The notes: a model not told the origin generated them from the letters alone. 64,000 bases of DNA from Rhynchospora pubera (GCA_028095005.1 CM051462.1:127896752-127960751); one strand, 5' to 3'; counted from the stretch's first letter, positions 25,070 to 37,653 are shown. Program-made: numbers and translations.

Positions 25070-25601
25070 CGGAATCGGATTCGGGTTTGGTCGGAGAAAT
25101 TTGGGAGGTGGCGGCGGTAGAGAGGAGGTCGGGGGATTGGGGATCCAGGGTCGAACAAGGGAGAGGGGGTGAGAGACGCGTGGATAAGCGACACGTAAGG
25201 AGAGGCAGGGTGTGGGGTCCGGATGAGAGTAGGTGGCCTGTTTTGATTGGGTGAATCTTGTGTTGATGTAGGACACAGTGACGCGACAGGAGAAGTAGTT
25301 TATTCTCAAGTTTTAGAGAACGGGAGATGTCCGTGCTTGGGAATCTGTCCGTTTTACTGAGCACTGCTCGCTAAAGTTCCACAGAGACTCTGAGACGATC
25401 CATAACTTGTCGCTTAGCTTTCTAGTACTTTGCTAACTTGCGAAGCATTGCATGATTGTTTGTTTGGGTGTTTGTTTCGTGCATAAAAGGTTGCACATGA
25501 GATGCAACACTCATGCAAATGTGCAATCAATATTGCATCTCTTGTGCAATCAAATATCCGTTGTATAAGATTGTATAAGGGTGCATAATTTATTATATTT
25601 A
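25070..25601. other. Promoter side of the FAR1-related gene
   Basis: GC-richer than the surroundings up to about 25400, consistent with the 5' leader and promoter of the minus-strand FAR1-related gene. An upstream ATG at 25309 is in frame with the coding exon but opens onto proline-rich, low-complexity sequence, so it was not chosen as the start. From about 25460 the DNA becomes AT-rich. Confidence 0.45.
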
Positions 25602-25790
25602 GGCTCCGTTTGGATGGCTTTTTTTCGGAATAAGGAATAAGGAATAACCACTTTTTACCAATAAATTTATTTCTAACCATCCAAACTCTTCACAAAAGTT
25701 ACACACTTCCCAATAAATTTACCCCTTCCCAATAAATTTCTTCCCTTCTTCCTTCTTCCTACTTTATTCTCAACGCATCCAAACGGAGCC
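25602..25790. mobile_element. Tourist-type (PIF/Harbinger) MITE, intact copy
   Basis: A 189-bp element with terminal inverted repeats GGCTCCGTTTGGATG and CATCCAAACGGAGCC, flanked by TTA at 25599-25601 and 25791-25793. A TTA 3-bp duplication with GGCCNNGTTTGG-like ends is the PIF/Harbinger signature. The interior includes CTTCACAAAAGTTACACACT then TCCCAATAAATTT, shared with the copies at 61428, 10606 and 8921. Confidence 0.9.
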
Positions 25791-25918
25791 TTAAAGAAGA
25801 TGTATAATTTATGCATCGATTTTTTTTATTTCATTTGATATTTGTACTCTTGAATTAATTCTCGTCGGCTCTCAATATCTAGCACTAATTCAGTTCGTAA
25901 TAACTATTTTTTGAATAT

Positions 25919-25977
25919 TATTATTATTAAATTATTATTATTATTATTATTGTTGTTGTTGTTGTTGTTGTTGTTGG
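25919..25977. repeat. (ATT)n(GTT)n compound microsatellite
   Basis: A run of ATT units passes into about eight GTT units, followed by a further 200 bases of ATT/AAT-rich DNA. Confidence 0.9.
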
Positions 25978-26429
25978 AAAGAATGAATATGATTTATTTT
26001 GTTATAATATTATTGTTATAATAAGAATATTGTAACAAAAACTATAATAATAAAATCATTTATTATTTTATAATAATAATTACTTTTTATAATATTATTA
26101 TTATTATTTATTTTATTATAATATTATAATTTTAATTATTTTTAATATTCTTATTGTTATTACTTATTTTAGTATTAAATAATAATAATTAGGTCAGATT
26201 TCATCGTCTGATCTGAAATAGACAGTCCAAGTATGTATTGCATACTAAATAGGCATTGTCCTTTACTAAATCAAATAACTCAAATTCAAGAACATTTTAT
26301 TCTTTCGACATGAATTTATGCATGTATTAATTTATTCTTCCTTACTACACAACAAAACATCCATTACAATATTACATAACTACATAAACACTTATGCAAC
26401 TCCTTACTACACAACCAAACGCCCCCTTA

Positions 26430-27288
26430 ATGTCTTAAACAAGCAGAATACTTTAGAACTTGGGGGAATGATCGCTTTTCTTTATCTATACTCCCTAATA
26501 TCCCAAACATATTTTTCTTTGTTGGGGGGCAAAAAAACACAAGCTAGGTTTTCTTCATCTATACTATCTAATAGCCCCAATAAACTTTCTCCCTTTTTTT
26601 TTTTATCGTTGACAATAACTTCAGGTGAACAATTATATTGAAATTCTATGTTTTGATGAAGTCATGATTAATGAAACGGGAGAAGTTCAAAGCCGTGATG
26701 TGTCGATCAGGGATCATGGTTTTTATTTTTAGAGTCATAATAACAACAACAAAAGTTATAACATTCAAGTATTAAAATAACAGTTAGATAGTTAAAACCC
26801 AATCTTTATTGCTTTCACTATCCAGACAAAAAGATTCTAATAATTTAACTTTTATTTTAATTACAACCAAGGACTTGAGAAACACTTGTCGAAACATTAT
26901 CCTCCTCGTAAAAAAAAAATTGTATCTATATAAATTTTTTTGTATCTATGGAAATGAATAAAACTATCACTTTTTGTATGTTTACAACTTCAAACAGAAA
27001 TGATATAGATCAAGTCTAATTATTTTATTTGTATTTTAAAATTTAAACTATGTTATTAATAAATTTTTAATGAAAACATAATGAACATAATAGGCATCCG
27101 ATTTGAATCAGAAAGACTATAAACTTAAAAACTTAATCTTTAATTATATATAATTTTCGTGTTATTTTAAAAAATTGGTATGCATAAGATAACTAATCTT
27201 TTCTTTCAAAGTATATTTTATTAATATTATGTCATTTTACAATAAAATTTGAAAAACGATTACATTCACATATAGAAAAAACTTTAAG
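26430..27288. other. AT-rich intergenic DNA
   Basis: No gene, RNA or element is recognised. An open frame at 26318-26641 is low-complexity and not called. Confidence 0.4.
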
Positions 27289-27297
27289 CTACATATG

Positions 27298-27679
27298 GAG
27301 TTTAGCTGTAGTGAGATGCATCATAAAAAACTTCCGTGAGTTGCGATCAAAATTCTTGGATCTGGTTCAAAATGATTGATCCAAATCGTTCAATATGATC
27401 TCGCTATTGAAATCTTCTTGCATATCAAATTTTACATTTTTTCTGAATTTGCAAGTATTCATTTCGGATTTTTAGAAATGACGGTTTTTAAACGGTTCAG
27501 AACTAATTAGATTTCAAAAAAAAAAACTTAAAAATTTCGAAAAAAATATAAAATTTGGTCTACATGGAGATTTCAATATAGAGATCATATTGGACGGTTT
27601 GGATCGGTCATTTTGAACCAAATTCATGAGTTTTGATCGCGGAGGACTTTTTGTGATGCATCTCATCATAACCAAACTC
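27298..27679. mobile_element. Mutator-type foldback MITE
   Basis: A 382-bp element flanked by a perfect 9-bp repeat, CTACATATG, at 27289-27297 and 27680-27688. Nine bases is typical of Mutator-like elements. Terminal inverted repeats begin GAGTTTAGCTGTAGTGAG (left) and GAGTTTGGTTATGATGAG (right, reverse complement). The inverted similarity extends well inside, to TGATCCAAATCG / CGATCCAAACCG, so the element is nearly a hairpin. A related element lies at 58997-59385, and an eroded fragment at about 44840-45060. Confidence 0.9.
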
Positions 27680-28144
27680 CTACATATGTTATATTAATGT
27701 CCAAATACTCTAAATTAATCATTTAAGTACTTCGTGTAAATCAATCAAAATTTTAAGTTTAAACTTTAAACGAGTTCAAATTTTAATCGAACAAGTTGAG
27801 CACGATATCGGAAAGTCACGAGCTATGACCTTTTTCCATACAGCCCTAAAATCGGTATTCTTCCGTACAATTGACATAACAATATCTACGTTTGTCTTTT
27901 GGTGATACCGTGATACACTTTATGCTCTGTCGATTCGAGTTTTTGACATGACTCATTAGCTTTGATGATTGTGTACATCTTTGGCGAAATGCCTAGCTCG
28001 ATCTATCAGACATTCAGACCATCAACTCTAATAATGTCCAAAAAAACAAAATTGGGTAAACTAAAGCCATGAGCTCATGATATGTCCTTCGAGGAGGCAG
28101 GGTCAAGCAACACATGCACACTTTTTTTGCTCTTTAGTTATGTT

Positions 28145-28421
28145 TAGGGCAGAAAACGGAAGCCGTTTTGACCATTATTTCGTTTTTTCGTCCAAAACGA
28201 AACGAAACGGTTAAGAATTATGGTTGCGTTTAAAAAATAAAACAGTTAACGAAATAACAAAACGATTTCGTCCATGTGTAAATCACAAAAATTTTATCGA
28301 TTGCGATTGTTTCGTCTAAAACAAAACGATTAACAAAATTAATAATCAATTTCGTCAACGAAACGAAACAATTAACAAAACATCCCAGTTTCGTTTCCAT
28401 TTCGACTGTTTTGCCGCCCTA
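28145..28421. mobile_element. hAT-type MITE, copy 4
   Basis: A 277-bp element with ends TAGGGCAGAAAACGG and TAGGGCGGCAAAACAG (the latter as reverse complement). It is flanked by a perfect 8-bp repeat, GTTATGTT, at 28137-28144 and 28422-28429. The interior is made of AACGAAACG and CGTTTCGTT words. Confidence 0.92.
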
Positions 28422-29088
28422 GTTATGTTATTTGCAAAGGCCCAAAATTAGGCCGCATAAGTTCACGACGACCTAAAGTTAGACATGGCAAGACTATCGG
28501 CACGATTTGACAAAGACAAAGCTGAGATTTTCAAATTAGAATAGCTGGCATGGGCGCATGGCACAGTTTTTCTTACGCCATGGTTGTGCATTTTTATAAT
28601 TTTATCCTGATGTCTTGTAAATTCTTCTTGTTGGTTCAATAAAATATCTAACTAGGCTATTCTACTACTTATATTTTGAAAAGAGAGAAGGAAAAATAAC
28701 AGACAAGGTGAAAGAAGCAAAAGGAACAATAGAACAGACAAAATTTGACCACTTCAAACATATCCGCGCTGAGCAACTACAATAACATTTCTTGATTTCA
28801 GTACTGTTAATTGATCTACATACAAAATTTCTTGGTGATTTATTTTCAGCTGAATCTCTTTCCCAAATGCAGCTACTGTCAGCCAGCAACCAAATTATTA
28901 ACAAATATACGAAGAATTGCCACTGCATCTATAGGTATATACAATACACTGCTATAGTGTTTACCAATTTATCAAGAATTACCTGCACTATTAGAAAGTT
29001 ACGCTTGAGTTTGATCAAATATTGAACTACTTGCCTATTACAGTGATAAATAGGTTCAGAAGAACTAACTAGGTAGGAAACATTACCC

Positions 29089-32000
29089 TCAAGATTGGTC
29101 TCGATTAATCAAGTTTTGGAAGGAGATAAACAGATCCTTGTTTTCAGATCCAATTATCTCCTCTGCCTTTTGCAATGTTTCCTGTATGAAATTAAGATCT
29201 GTAAGTCTCAATTTACATCCATTTGCTACTTGATCTGTTCCATTGCACTTTCTTTTACTTTTTTTAAAATACTTACCTCCCTTGATTGTTTACGGGAATT
29301 GAAATCCTTGATGTTAGCCAAGAAGGCACCAAATTGCTCATAAGAGAGGCGACTCCTAAAAAGACCAACCAATTAACATGGTTACTAAACTATCACTATG
29401 TTTAATAAATATTGAAAAGAACAATATTAGTAGCCTTATTTGGTAGGAACTGCAAGAATATTAAAAAACAAAAAAAAAGATAACAACAATTAATGGGAAA
29501 TGAATGCAAACCTGGCTTGGCGAAAGAACTCCTTTCCATCCATGCGAGGGCGTTCTGTAATTACATATGCTATTATAAGCTTCCTATGTCAACTCGAGTA
29601 AAACACAATAATAAAAGAACTTGTATTATAAGTCCACATAGGCTCACTAACTGGTCTGCACAAGTCCTCATAGGATCACTAAGACATTAGCATGATCCAA
29701 ACCAAAAAGAAAATTGGTAAACAAGACCTGACAAGTAAAAGGCGGTACTAGTTGCGGCAATTACAATAAATTAGCACGTGATCAGTACAAAAGTAGAGAG
29801 CAGTTGCAGTCGTCTCCAGAAACAAAAAAAAAAAAAATGAAATGTAGGATGCTCAAGTTAGATACAACTTTTACCAAATGAAAAGATTTTAGAGAAAAGA
29901 CAAACAGCAGAAATATGAAGTATCATGTGTACCTCCTTTGGGAGCTTAAAATATATCATGAACCCTTGAGGATTAATAAATATCAAATTTTAACCCCTCT
30001 TAACATGGGCCAATATTACCTATGTTGCATTTCTCTACTAATTAAAAATACCCAAATATCCACCCTAAATTATAGCACAGATACAAAATGAAAGGATAAA
30101 GTTGGTATTTGTCATACATTGGACGAAGCATGAACTATGTTTTACAAGGGCACATCGACGTTTTATGTGTTTTGCAGAGTCTACATGATATTTTACAATA
30201 TCCAATACTTGCAAAAAAAATTGAGGATTTTAAAGCATAAATTTTGGACCTGAGAAGGGACGCCTCTTTGGAGGGGACACTGGCGCAGAGACAGGTTGAC
30301 TTGACCGTGAGTAAGATGCCGATATAACATTCACATCTAAACTAGACTTTCTTGGTGAGGTGGTGCCTGATATGGTTCTTGGAGATGATCCAGCGGTGGA
30401 GAATCCTCTTTGAGATGATCCAAAGGTGGCTACCGGAGCATTGTACTTTGTGATGGACAACTCGTTACCTGACCAACATTGTTGTTTTATTATTAGGAAA
30501 TATAATTTTGATCCCGCAAAATATAAAAAATAATGGTATATATTCCTCAGAATGCAAAATTATGGTAAGACTGGAAGACAGACACTCTCTCTGCCTATTC
30601 TAATTCTCCTAGCAGCGCAAAAAATTGCTTCTCTTTCACTCATTCAAAAAGAAAAGGAGATTACTTAAGATTTTTCTTTTAAATAAAGTAATAATATGAA
30701 ATGTTTCTTTAGAACATAAATACAAATAAATCCTTGTAAAAGTTGCATGTAAAATTATTTGGGACAAAAGGCTTAGTTGTTGTTGTTGTTGTTGTAAAAG
30801 TTGCATGTAAAATTATTGATTACCATTTTGAGTCGAGCCCCATGTTGCTGTAGATCCACTAGCAATATCTGACAAGGTATGGCTGCTTGTGCTTTCCTCT
30901 TCATTTCAGATTTATCAAGAACAAAATAAGCAAACATAAATTCACTATACAAAAGAAATCTGATACTATTGAACTTATTTATGACAATGGCAAACTCTCA
31001 TGTCACCTTCCCATGAAGGATTTCGGGAAACCATATTCTGATAAGTATCACGCCATGTTGGAATTCGGGCTACCAAATTGTCAGAGTTGTCATCAGCAGC
31101 TATTTCGGACAGTTGCTGTGCATGCCCAAAAGAAATATATATGAACTATTTTTGGGTGGTGACAAATTTTCTATTTTTGCAAAAGAAAGAATATTTCAAC
31201 AAGGGCTATGCTCACATTTAAATTATCTTCGCTTAATGTCTGCATCAGCTGTTTCTTGAATGTCTCCAGCTACAAAGCACAGGTGAAATAAAAGGTATGT
31301 TGCTAGTTAGTAACAGGTTGTGCTTGTCAGCACAAAATAAAAGAAAAGAAAAATAACTAACAACTTTCAGTTCGGTATTTGAGGTGTTGGTTTAGTTGTT
31401 ATTTTATTTGAAGAAACCAATTATTCGAGGCTTAGTTCAGGCAACAAAATTGAAATCTCGGCTTAAACACCAGTGAGACTGAGACATCTAAAGGTGTTGT
31501 TATTTGTTAAGATAATTTTGGCATTGCAAAAGTAATAAAAGCAAAATGTTTCTAACTTATCACAAGTTTATGTGAAAATATGTATATATTTCAATATGCA
31601 GGCAATATAATACCTTAGCCAAATTCCTCGCCAATTTTTTGGCTGTAACAGAAAGCATATCCCTTTCTTGTACAAGCTTAGCCTAAATAACATCAACAAA
31701 CAAATGGTATATACACTAAGGTAAGCAGATTTAAAAGGTCAAGAGGTCACAAATTTTTGCTTTAGGTTCGTTAATTTGACTTTTATTAGAAAATATATAA
31801 ACAGATAAATTAGGAACTTATGGTATACACATTGGCAAATGAAAATTAACCAACGTGATCATATATAAGAAAACAAATTCGAGGACCTCTTACCACGTAC
31901 TAACTGGTACAATTTTTTTCTATGATTTAGCAATGGCCATAATCAATCTCCAAACACTAAAGCCAAACCCAACTACTTTTATTGGACATCTATTGTTCTT

Positions 32001-32392
32001 TGCTTCTTGTGAAATATAATTAGCCAAAAAGAAAATTGTCGTCAGTAAGATTTTATTTGCTGTTTATGTCAAAGTAACCTATGCAAGTTCAAAATTAGTT
32101 AAAAAAAACAAATTCTCACGTTTTCCTCCAGTGAACCCTTCAACTTCACACTATACTCTTGCACCACGCGATCCAATCTCGCCACCTTCTCCTGCAATTC
32201 CTCGATTGTACGGTCACGATCGGCGATCTGCTGCCTGAGGCGCGCCGAGTCGGACTCGAGGCGGGTCACGCGCGAGGCGATCGCCATGGAGGTGATCTTG
32301 CGCGCCACATCGAGCTGGTCGTACGGATCGGTGGGAATCACGGCAAGTATCTCGTCGGGTAGATGGAAATCAACGCCGTCGCGCTGCGCCAT
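29089..32392 (-). CDS. At4g15545-like coiled-coil protein
   Basis: Nine minus-strand exons: 32392-32120, 31682-31614, 31269-31216, 31115-31007, 30868-30824, 30468-30250, 29554-29512, 29355-29277, 29181-29089. All are in phase, 327 codons. The N-terminus (FHLPDEILAVIPTDPYDQLDVA) and the coiled coil after it (residues about 30-130) match the plant family of Arabidopsis At4g15545. A serine/proline-rich middle (SPRTISG, then APVSPPKRRPFSG) leads to the conserved C-terminal block MDGKEFFRQAR, SRLSYEQFGAFLANIKDFNS and TLQKAEEIIGSENKDLF. The molecular role of this family is not established as far as I know, and I assign none. The C-terminal block is the most conserved part and is intact. Exon 4 is the least conserved, but its splice phases agree with both neighbours. 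Confidence 0.94.
30777..30795. repeat. (GTT)n microsatellite with local duplication in intron
   Basis: A GTT run sits between two copies of GTAAAAGTTGCATGTAAAAT (starting near 30737 and 30794), suggesting a small local duplication in an intron of the At4g15545-like gene. Confidence 0.7.
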
Positions 32393-33670
32393 CTACGGTG
32401 GCGCAAGGGAAGCAAGGCGCGTTGTTCGCCGGAGTTGGTTTGGAAACTTTGGTGAGAGAGAGAGAGAGAAAGAAATTTGTACGAGTACACAGAGTGGCAA
32501 CCTCTAGCTACTTACATGTTTCACTGAACAAGGGACCTACACAAAAACGGTTGCTATAGTGATTGTTGGATTGCATTTGAATATTTGATTGTGACAGGTA
32601 GGGGTGTTAAATGTTTATAAAAATATTTATATACTAATTTAATATATTCGCATATATTCGACAAGAAAAATAAATAACAAAAGTTTTATAGTGGTTTGTT
32701 AGATAAGGAAACGTTATATGAATTTATCAAAAAAAGATAATACAGCTACTTGTTGTTAGCCTATAAAATAATTAACAAAATAAGTTATAGTAATACCAAT
32801 TTAATCATTTATTTAGTTATGTGATATTTAGAAATTATGGTAAAATTAATTTATAAAGTAATTCATTCACAAGAATGTTCTAAGTAGCTCAAGTGTAAGA
32901 ACACTAGACTTGACAAGTATTCAATGCTTGCGAAAAAAGTTTGGTGCGCCGACGTTAAAATTTAGTCATATAAAAAAAATGACCATGCTCAGAATATCAT
33001 TTCCAGCCTATTCAATTTGAACTATTAGTACTAAGGCGACAAATATATAGTTTATTTTATATTTAATGCATTTAAATTAGTATTTTTTTACTCGAGTGTA
33101 ATTATTATGGCTATACTTAACAAAATATTAATTTATTCGATAATTATTGATTATCTCACAGTTCCCGTTAATATTACCGGTAAGGACAGAATACAAATAA
33201 TAATTAAAATTAAAAAATTAGCGGATAAAAGTGAAGTACAAATAATAAGTTTTGCGCACTTCGATCGTAAGCTATTGTACTTTTCAACATTTAAAAAGAA
33301 ATGAAATTTGTCAAACGGAAAGGTTCATATTGGAGTGAGATTAGTCCAAACGACGTATCTTTTTATTTAATCCACCATTAGGCCTTTTTTTGTTTTTTTG
33401 AAGCTGACAATTAAGCATTAGGAATGATCACTTGGTAGTTGATAGGTTTGTTCCACCTACCGACCTAAATTTCTCGGACCCCACATTTAAGCGACTCATT
33501 GAAGAATAGGCAACGTGGCGAGGTCTCAAAACGAGGACCACAAAAGGAGCGCCACAGGGCTACAATGACCGACAAGTGGGATCCACAGAGAAAATAACGC
33601 AGAAAAATATGACACGTCAAAGATCCTCAAGTCCGGTTTTGAAAGGAAGCCTTTAAGGAATCGCGCTTTA
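32393..33670. other. Intergenic between the At4g15545-like gene and U5 snRNA gene
   Basis: A GAGA-rich stretch at about 32452-32472 probably lies in the 5' leader of the minus-strand coiled-coil gene. From 32580 to about 33450 the DNA is AT-rich without a gene. 33450-33670 is GC-richer and leads into the U5 promoter. A weak SINE-like segment (TAGCTCAAGTGTAAGAAC) occurs near 32886 without a B box or target duplication. Confidence 0.4.
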
Positions 33671-33672
33671 TT

Positions 33673-33724
33673 AGTCCCACAATACTTGAGTTTGCGGAAG
33701 GCGTTCCGGGCTCCGCTATAAATA
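33673..33724 (+). promoter_or_regulatory. snRNA upstream sequence element and TATA box
   Basis: AGTCCCACAATA at 33673-33684 matches the first part of the plant snRNA upstream sequence element (RTCCCACATCG), differing in the last three bases. TATAAATA lies at 33717-33724. The gap of about 32-33 bases is the longer spacing typical of Pol II snRNA promoters rather than the shorter spacing of Pol III U6 promoters. The RNA would start about 30-37 bases after the TATA box, at the U5 5' stem. Confidence 0.8.
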
Positions 33725-33750
33725 GAGCGGACTAAGAAATGCTCAAATCA

Positions 33751-33877
33751 CGCAGCTGCGTGGTGAGCACAGAGCGAACTATTCTTTCGCCTTTTACTAA
33801 AGAATACCGTGTGCACGCCACATTTAAGCAGCATACGCCAATTTTTGGAGGGTGCTTTTCTTACGGGAAGGCCCCTA
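33751..33877 (+). ncRNA. U5: U5 spliceosomal snRNA
   Basis: The invariant U5 loop 1, GCCTTTTAC, is present at 33789-33797, closed by the stem TTCTTT / AAAGAA. The long 5' stem is visible: GTGG and GCAC upstream pair with GTGC and CCAC downstream, and GCTGC pairs with GCAGC further out. The Sm-protein site AATTTTTGG is at 33840-33848. After it GGGTGCTTTTC pairs with GGAAGGCCCC through a single bulged T, forming the 3' terminal hairpin. U5 holds the exon ends together in the catalytic spliceosome. All functional parts are intact and a snRNA promoter lies at the right distance, so this looks like an active gene. Exact ends are estimated to within a few bases. Confidence 0.93.
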
Positions 33878-34590
33878 CAATACAATTCTCTAAAATGAAA
33901 ATTTGTTTCAAAGTTTGGCTATTGTACTTTTTGGGTTAAAATAGTTGTCCTATTTTAACTTTGTGATTATGATTTTCTAATGGATTTTGTATTACTTGCA
34001 AAGAAATTTTTAAGAGAAAAATTTATTAATTTTTAGAAGGAAAGGGTTGGGAGAGTAATAGAAATTCTTACGTTTCAATTTTGAGGGTAGTAAATTCTTT
34101 CCATTATTTTATTTCCATTGCTATCTTAGAACAAGTTAAGGGTTAAACTTTTCCTCAACTTCCATTTCTTTCCCGTCAAAATTGCTTCCTGAATCAGACC
34201 CTTATGATAGTGACGACGACAAATAAACTGATTACTATAAAAATTTAACAAATAAAGACACGAGAATAGTTTTTCCACTTGTGAGGACTAAACGGGGGAA
34301 AAAAAACAACCAACAACTACACACTAACATAAAAAATTAAACGGTTTGAAATCTGTCGAAATATTGTACCGATTTCCTCCACCAAAACTTGATTTCGATG
34401 CCCAAATATTTAGATAGATTAATTCCTCCCCTAAACATGCAATTAAATCCAAGCTATATCCGGAGCCAATCAGTACAACTAAAGAGTAAAGAGTACATAC
34501 AAATCATGCCGAAAAAATTAAAATTAACGTTACCGTTCACTCGAATTGACAAAATCACAAAACGCTTGGATGATGAATGTTATTTTTAAA
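33878..34590. other. Intergenic downstream of U5
   Basis: AT-rich DNA with no gene recognised. Short plus-strand open frames at 34389-34758 have no family signature. Confidence 0.4.
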
Positions 34591-36047
34591 ATTTCGAACA
34601 GTAACGTTAGTTTTAATTTTTTCGGCAAATCATGCACGGCGTCTTTAATAACGGTCGTATTTAATAGGCCCAGTTACCCATTTAACATGGACCGTCTAAA
34701 GGGAAGACAATTCGATCATTCTCTGCATTTTCAATTTAATTATCCAGCAACCAATTAAATGGGCCTGTGAAGGAACCGCAAACCTCTTAAATGAGAACCG
34801 CACTGGAATAGCTCCGACGCAACAGTGTAGCCGAAAAATTAAAAAATAATATTAAATTAATATAATATATTAAAAATAATATCAAAATAATAATATTTTT
34901 TAACTAGTATCACAAGATCAGAACCCAGATTCCGACCGCAAGATCGGAATTCGGGATTCCGACTTTAGCTAAGATCGGAATCCCAGCTTTTTTAATTTTT
35001 TTATATATTATTTATTTATTTATTTAGTTTATTAATTAGTTAATTAATTAGAAAAATAGATAATATATTGTAAAAATATTGAAAAAATCAGGAATAATTA
35101 AATTAAATTTTATATGTAATTTAGTATTTTTTTTGGAAATTAAATTTATTTAATTTAAAAATAAATAATTAAGTATATATTTTTAATTAAAATATAAATT
35201 ATTATAACTTATTTAATTAAATAAATTGTACCATTTAGAAATGATTATAAATTTTCAGAATTTGCAGGGAATACAAAGGTATAATCCTTTCAGAATGTTC
35301 AAAGTTTTATTAATCTTTTCTACATTTGCAGGGATACAAAAGGATAACTTGAACATTAAAACTTTAAACATGCATAACTTTTGATAGGAAGGTCCGTTTG
35401 GGGCAAACGAGCACATTCCGGAAATCCCGTAACGATCATTTTCGGAGCCAAAAAACGCTCTCTGGATCTCCAAAATCTACTTTGAAAGTTTGCAAACTAA
35501 AACACCATTCTAAACTACTAAAAAAGTTTTAAAATCATAAATTAATCATTAAAAAGAGAAATGCAGTAAATCAAGTGAATTTAGTCTTTCTTCTCCGTCT
35601 TGGTAAAACATCAACCTCGTGTGATTCCTTTCTAACACAATCCAGAAAGTGCTTCCTTGATCATAAGACTTGACATGATTGTTTAATATATAATATGACA
35701 ATAATATATATACAGAGGAAAATACATAAAAAATTTATATTTTAATGTAAATTAATTAAAAATTTATACTTAATTATTTATTTTTTTAATTAAATAAATT
35801 AATTAAAAGGAAAATAAATTTAATTTTTTTAAAAAATACTAAATTACATATAAAATTTAATTTAATTATTCCTGATTTTTTCATATTTTTTTAATATTTT
35901 TACAATATATTATCTATTTTTTCTAATTAATTAACTAAATAAATAAATAAATAATATATAAAAAAATAAAAAAAACTAAGATCGGAATCCGGGATTCCGA
36001 TCTTAGCTAAGGTCGGAATCCGGGATTTCGATCTTAGCTAAGGTCGG

Positions 36048-37653
36048 TGATCGAAGGGGAAACCAAGTCTCAAAATAAAAACCTAGTGTCTGCTGATCTA
36101 ATCGTTTGTAGAACAGCTTGAGGGTCGAATCCACAGGGACGGTGTTGGAATATTAGTCTTTTACTTTACTAAACTAGCTAGACGGTTCAACTCTTATGTG
36201 AATTAAGGGTTGCAGGTGAGTCTAAATCTTAAGTCTAGTTACAAGGTCAAAACAAGAATTAATAAGAGAGATTCAACAAGTCACGAAATTCTAGGGTTTC
36301 TGGTTGCTAACACATCTTCTTAGTCCCAGTTCCAGCGGCCTGTTGACTCTCGTAGTGGCCCACTAAAAGAACTTAGGTCGCTGGCTACTTGCCGGGCATA
36401 GACAACCTCGCTGGTTCACTCAGCGGACCGCTAAGATTAGCAATATGAATGCAAATTGACTTAATTCAGTTGATAATTGTGCAGGGATAATGACTTAATT
36501 AAGGTCCTAGATCAAACTCTCATTTAGGTCTGGTTATCAATTAATTAACTCAATTTCCCTCGTATAAAATCTAGATTTCAACTAGCGTTTCTTGGTCTAG
36601 TTTCTACAAGTTTATATCTTTATAACCTATGAAATCCTTGAGCTTTTGCTCTAGGAAAGGACTTAACTCTCGTTAACTAGTCCTTGTTTAACCTTTCAGT
36701 TTACAACCTCATGTTAATCATAACCATGCCTAAGAATCTAAGTTTATTTGAACTTAACCACCTAGCAATTAAGCGAGTTCTACTTAACGGGCGTAAACAA
36801 ATCTACTTAGACAATCATGGCACAATCAATTCAAGCAATTCAAGCAAAGTATAAAACACAAAGATATCAAATAAACTAAATAAACATGCAATCAACAACT
36901 AAGAATTCGAGTTTACAACCATAACCCTAGAACAAACAATCAACAACTAAAAGACATCATACAAACACAAGAGAAAATGAGAATAAGGAAAGATTACAAC
37001 CAATTGCTCTTGCGTGTGTCGAAATGTCCTATCAAACACGTCTGTTGCTTTCACAATCAACCTGCTTGGCGCTGCCACGATCTGGACTTGAGACCTAACT
37101 CTCAAATAACTCAATGTCTAACCCTTACTTTGACCTTGGATTGGTCTCCTCTTGTTCTCCTCAAACAAGTCTTTAATAGGCATTGGAAAGGTGTAGAAAC
37201 GCTGAAAATAACTGAAGACGTGCTCTGGATGCCTCTGGGGTCGGTAGAAACGTCGTCCAAATATAGAATTGCTAAATCGGGCGATTCTGCTAAATTTGGC
37301 AGTCCTAGGTCTGCGAGCCGCTGGGACTTTCAGCGGGTCGCAGGAAAATGTCAACACTGCGTCCTGTCAGTATTTTGGACATATCTCCTTCGTCCGAACT
37401 CCGTTTGAGGTGATTTAAGATTCGTTGGAAAGCTTAGAACGAGCTCTTCAACTTTATGGACTCATCCTAGTCATTTCTTATCCATAATCTGCAATAAAAT
37501 TAGAAACTATGGTAGTAACTCATTCTTGACACAAAAACTCTAATTAAACTAACCTAAACTCATCTAAACTATGTAAACTATGTAAACTCAAGGCAATTGG
37601 TTTAGTTTGGAGACAAAATGGTACATGAATATGCATATAAAATTCACTCATCA
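36048..37653 (-). repeat. 3' LTR of the nested retrotransposon
   Basis: 1606 bp, bounded by TG..CA. It matches 40672-42461 with scattered substitutions. It keeps about 60 bases near 36295-36355 that are missing from the other LTR, and lacks a segment of about 245 bases present there at 40832-41078. Confidence 0.92.

Larger units (their letters stand above)
25466..26426. mobile_element. Possible older PIF/Harbinger-like element hosting the Tourist MITE
   Basis: The left edge reads GGGTGTTTGTTTCGTGCATAA and the reverse complement of the right edge reads GGGGGCGTTTGGTTGTGTAG, then GCATAAG. The edges are loosely inverted and the right side is followed by TTA. The left flank is TTT, not TTA, and the interior is AT-rich without coding capacity. 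The Tourist MITE at 25602 would be nested inside. This call is tentative. Confidence 0.35.

Noticed and set aside
32880..32960. Possible second SINE (TAGCTCAAGTGTAAGAAC)
   Set aside because: Only an A-box-like start is visible; no B box, tail or target duplication.
33739..33939. 66-codon open frame
   Set aside because: It overlaps the U5 snRNA structure; the nucleotide conservation is explained by the RNA.
36977..37408. 143-codon plus-strand frame, repeated in related form at 41781-42083
   Set aside because: Lies inside both LTRs of the nested retrotransposon and is antisense to it; it is repeated because the LTR is repeated.
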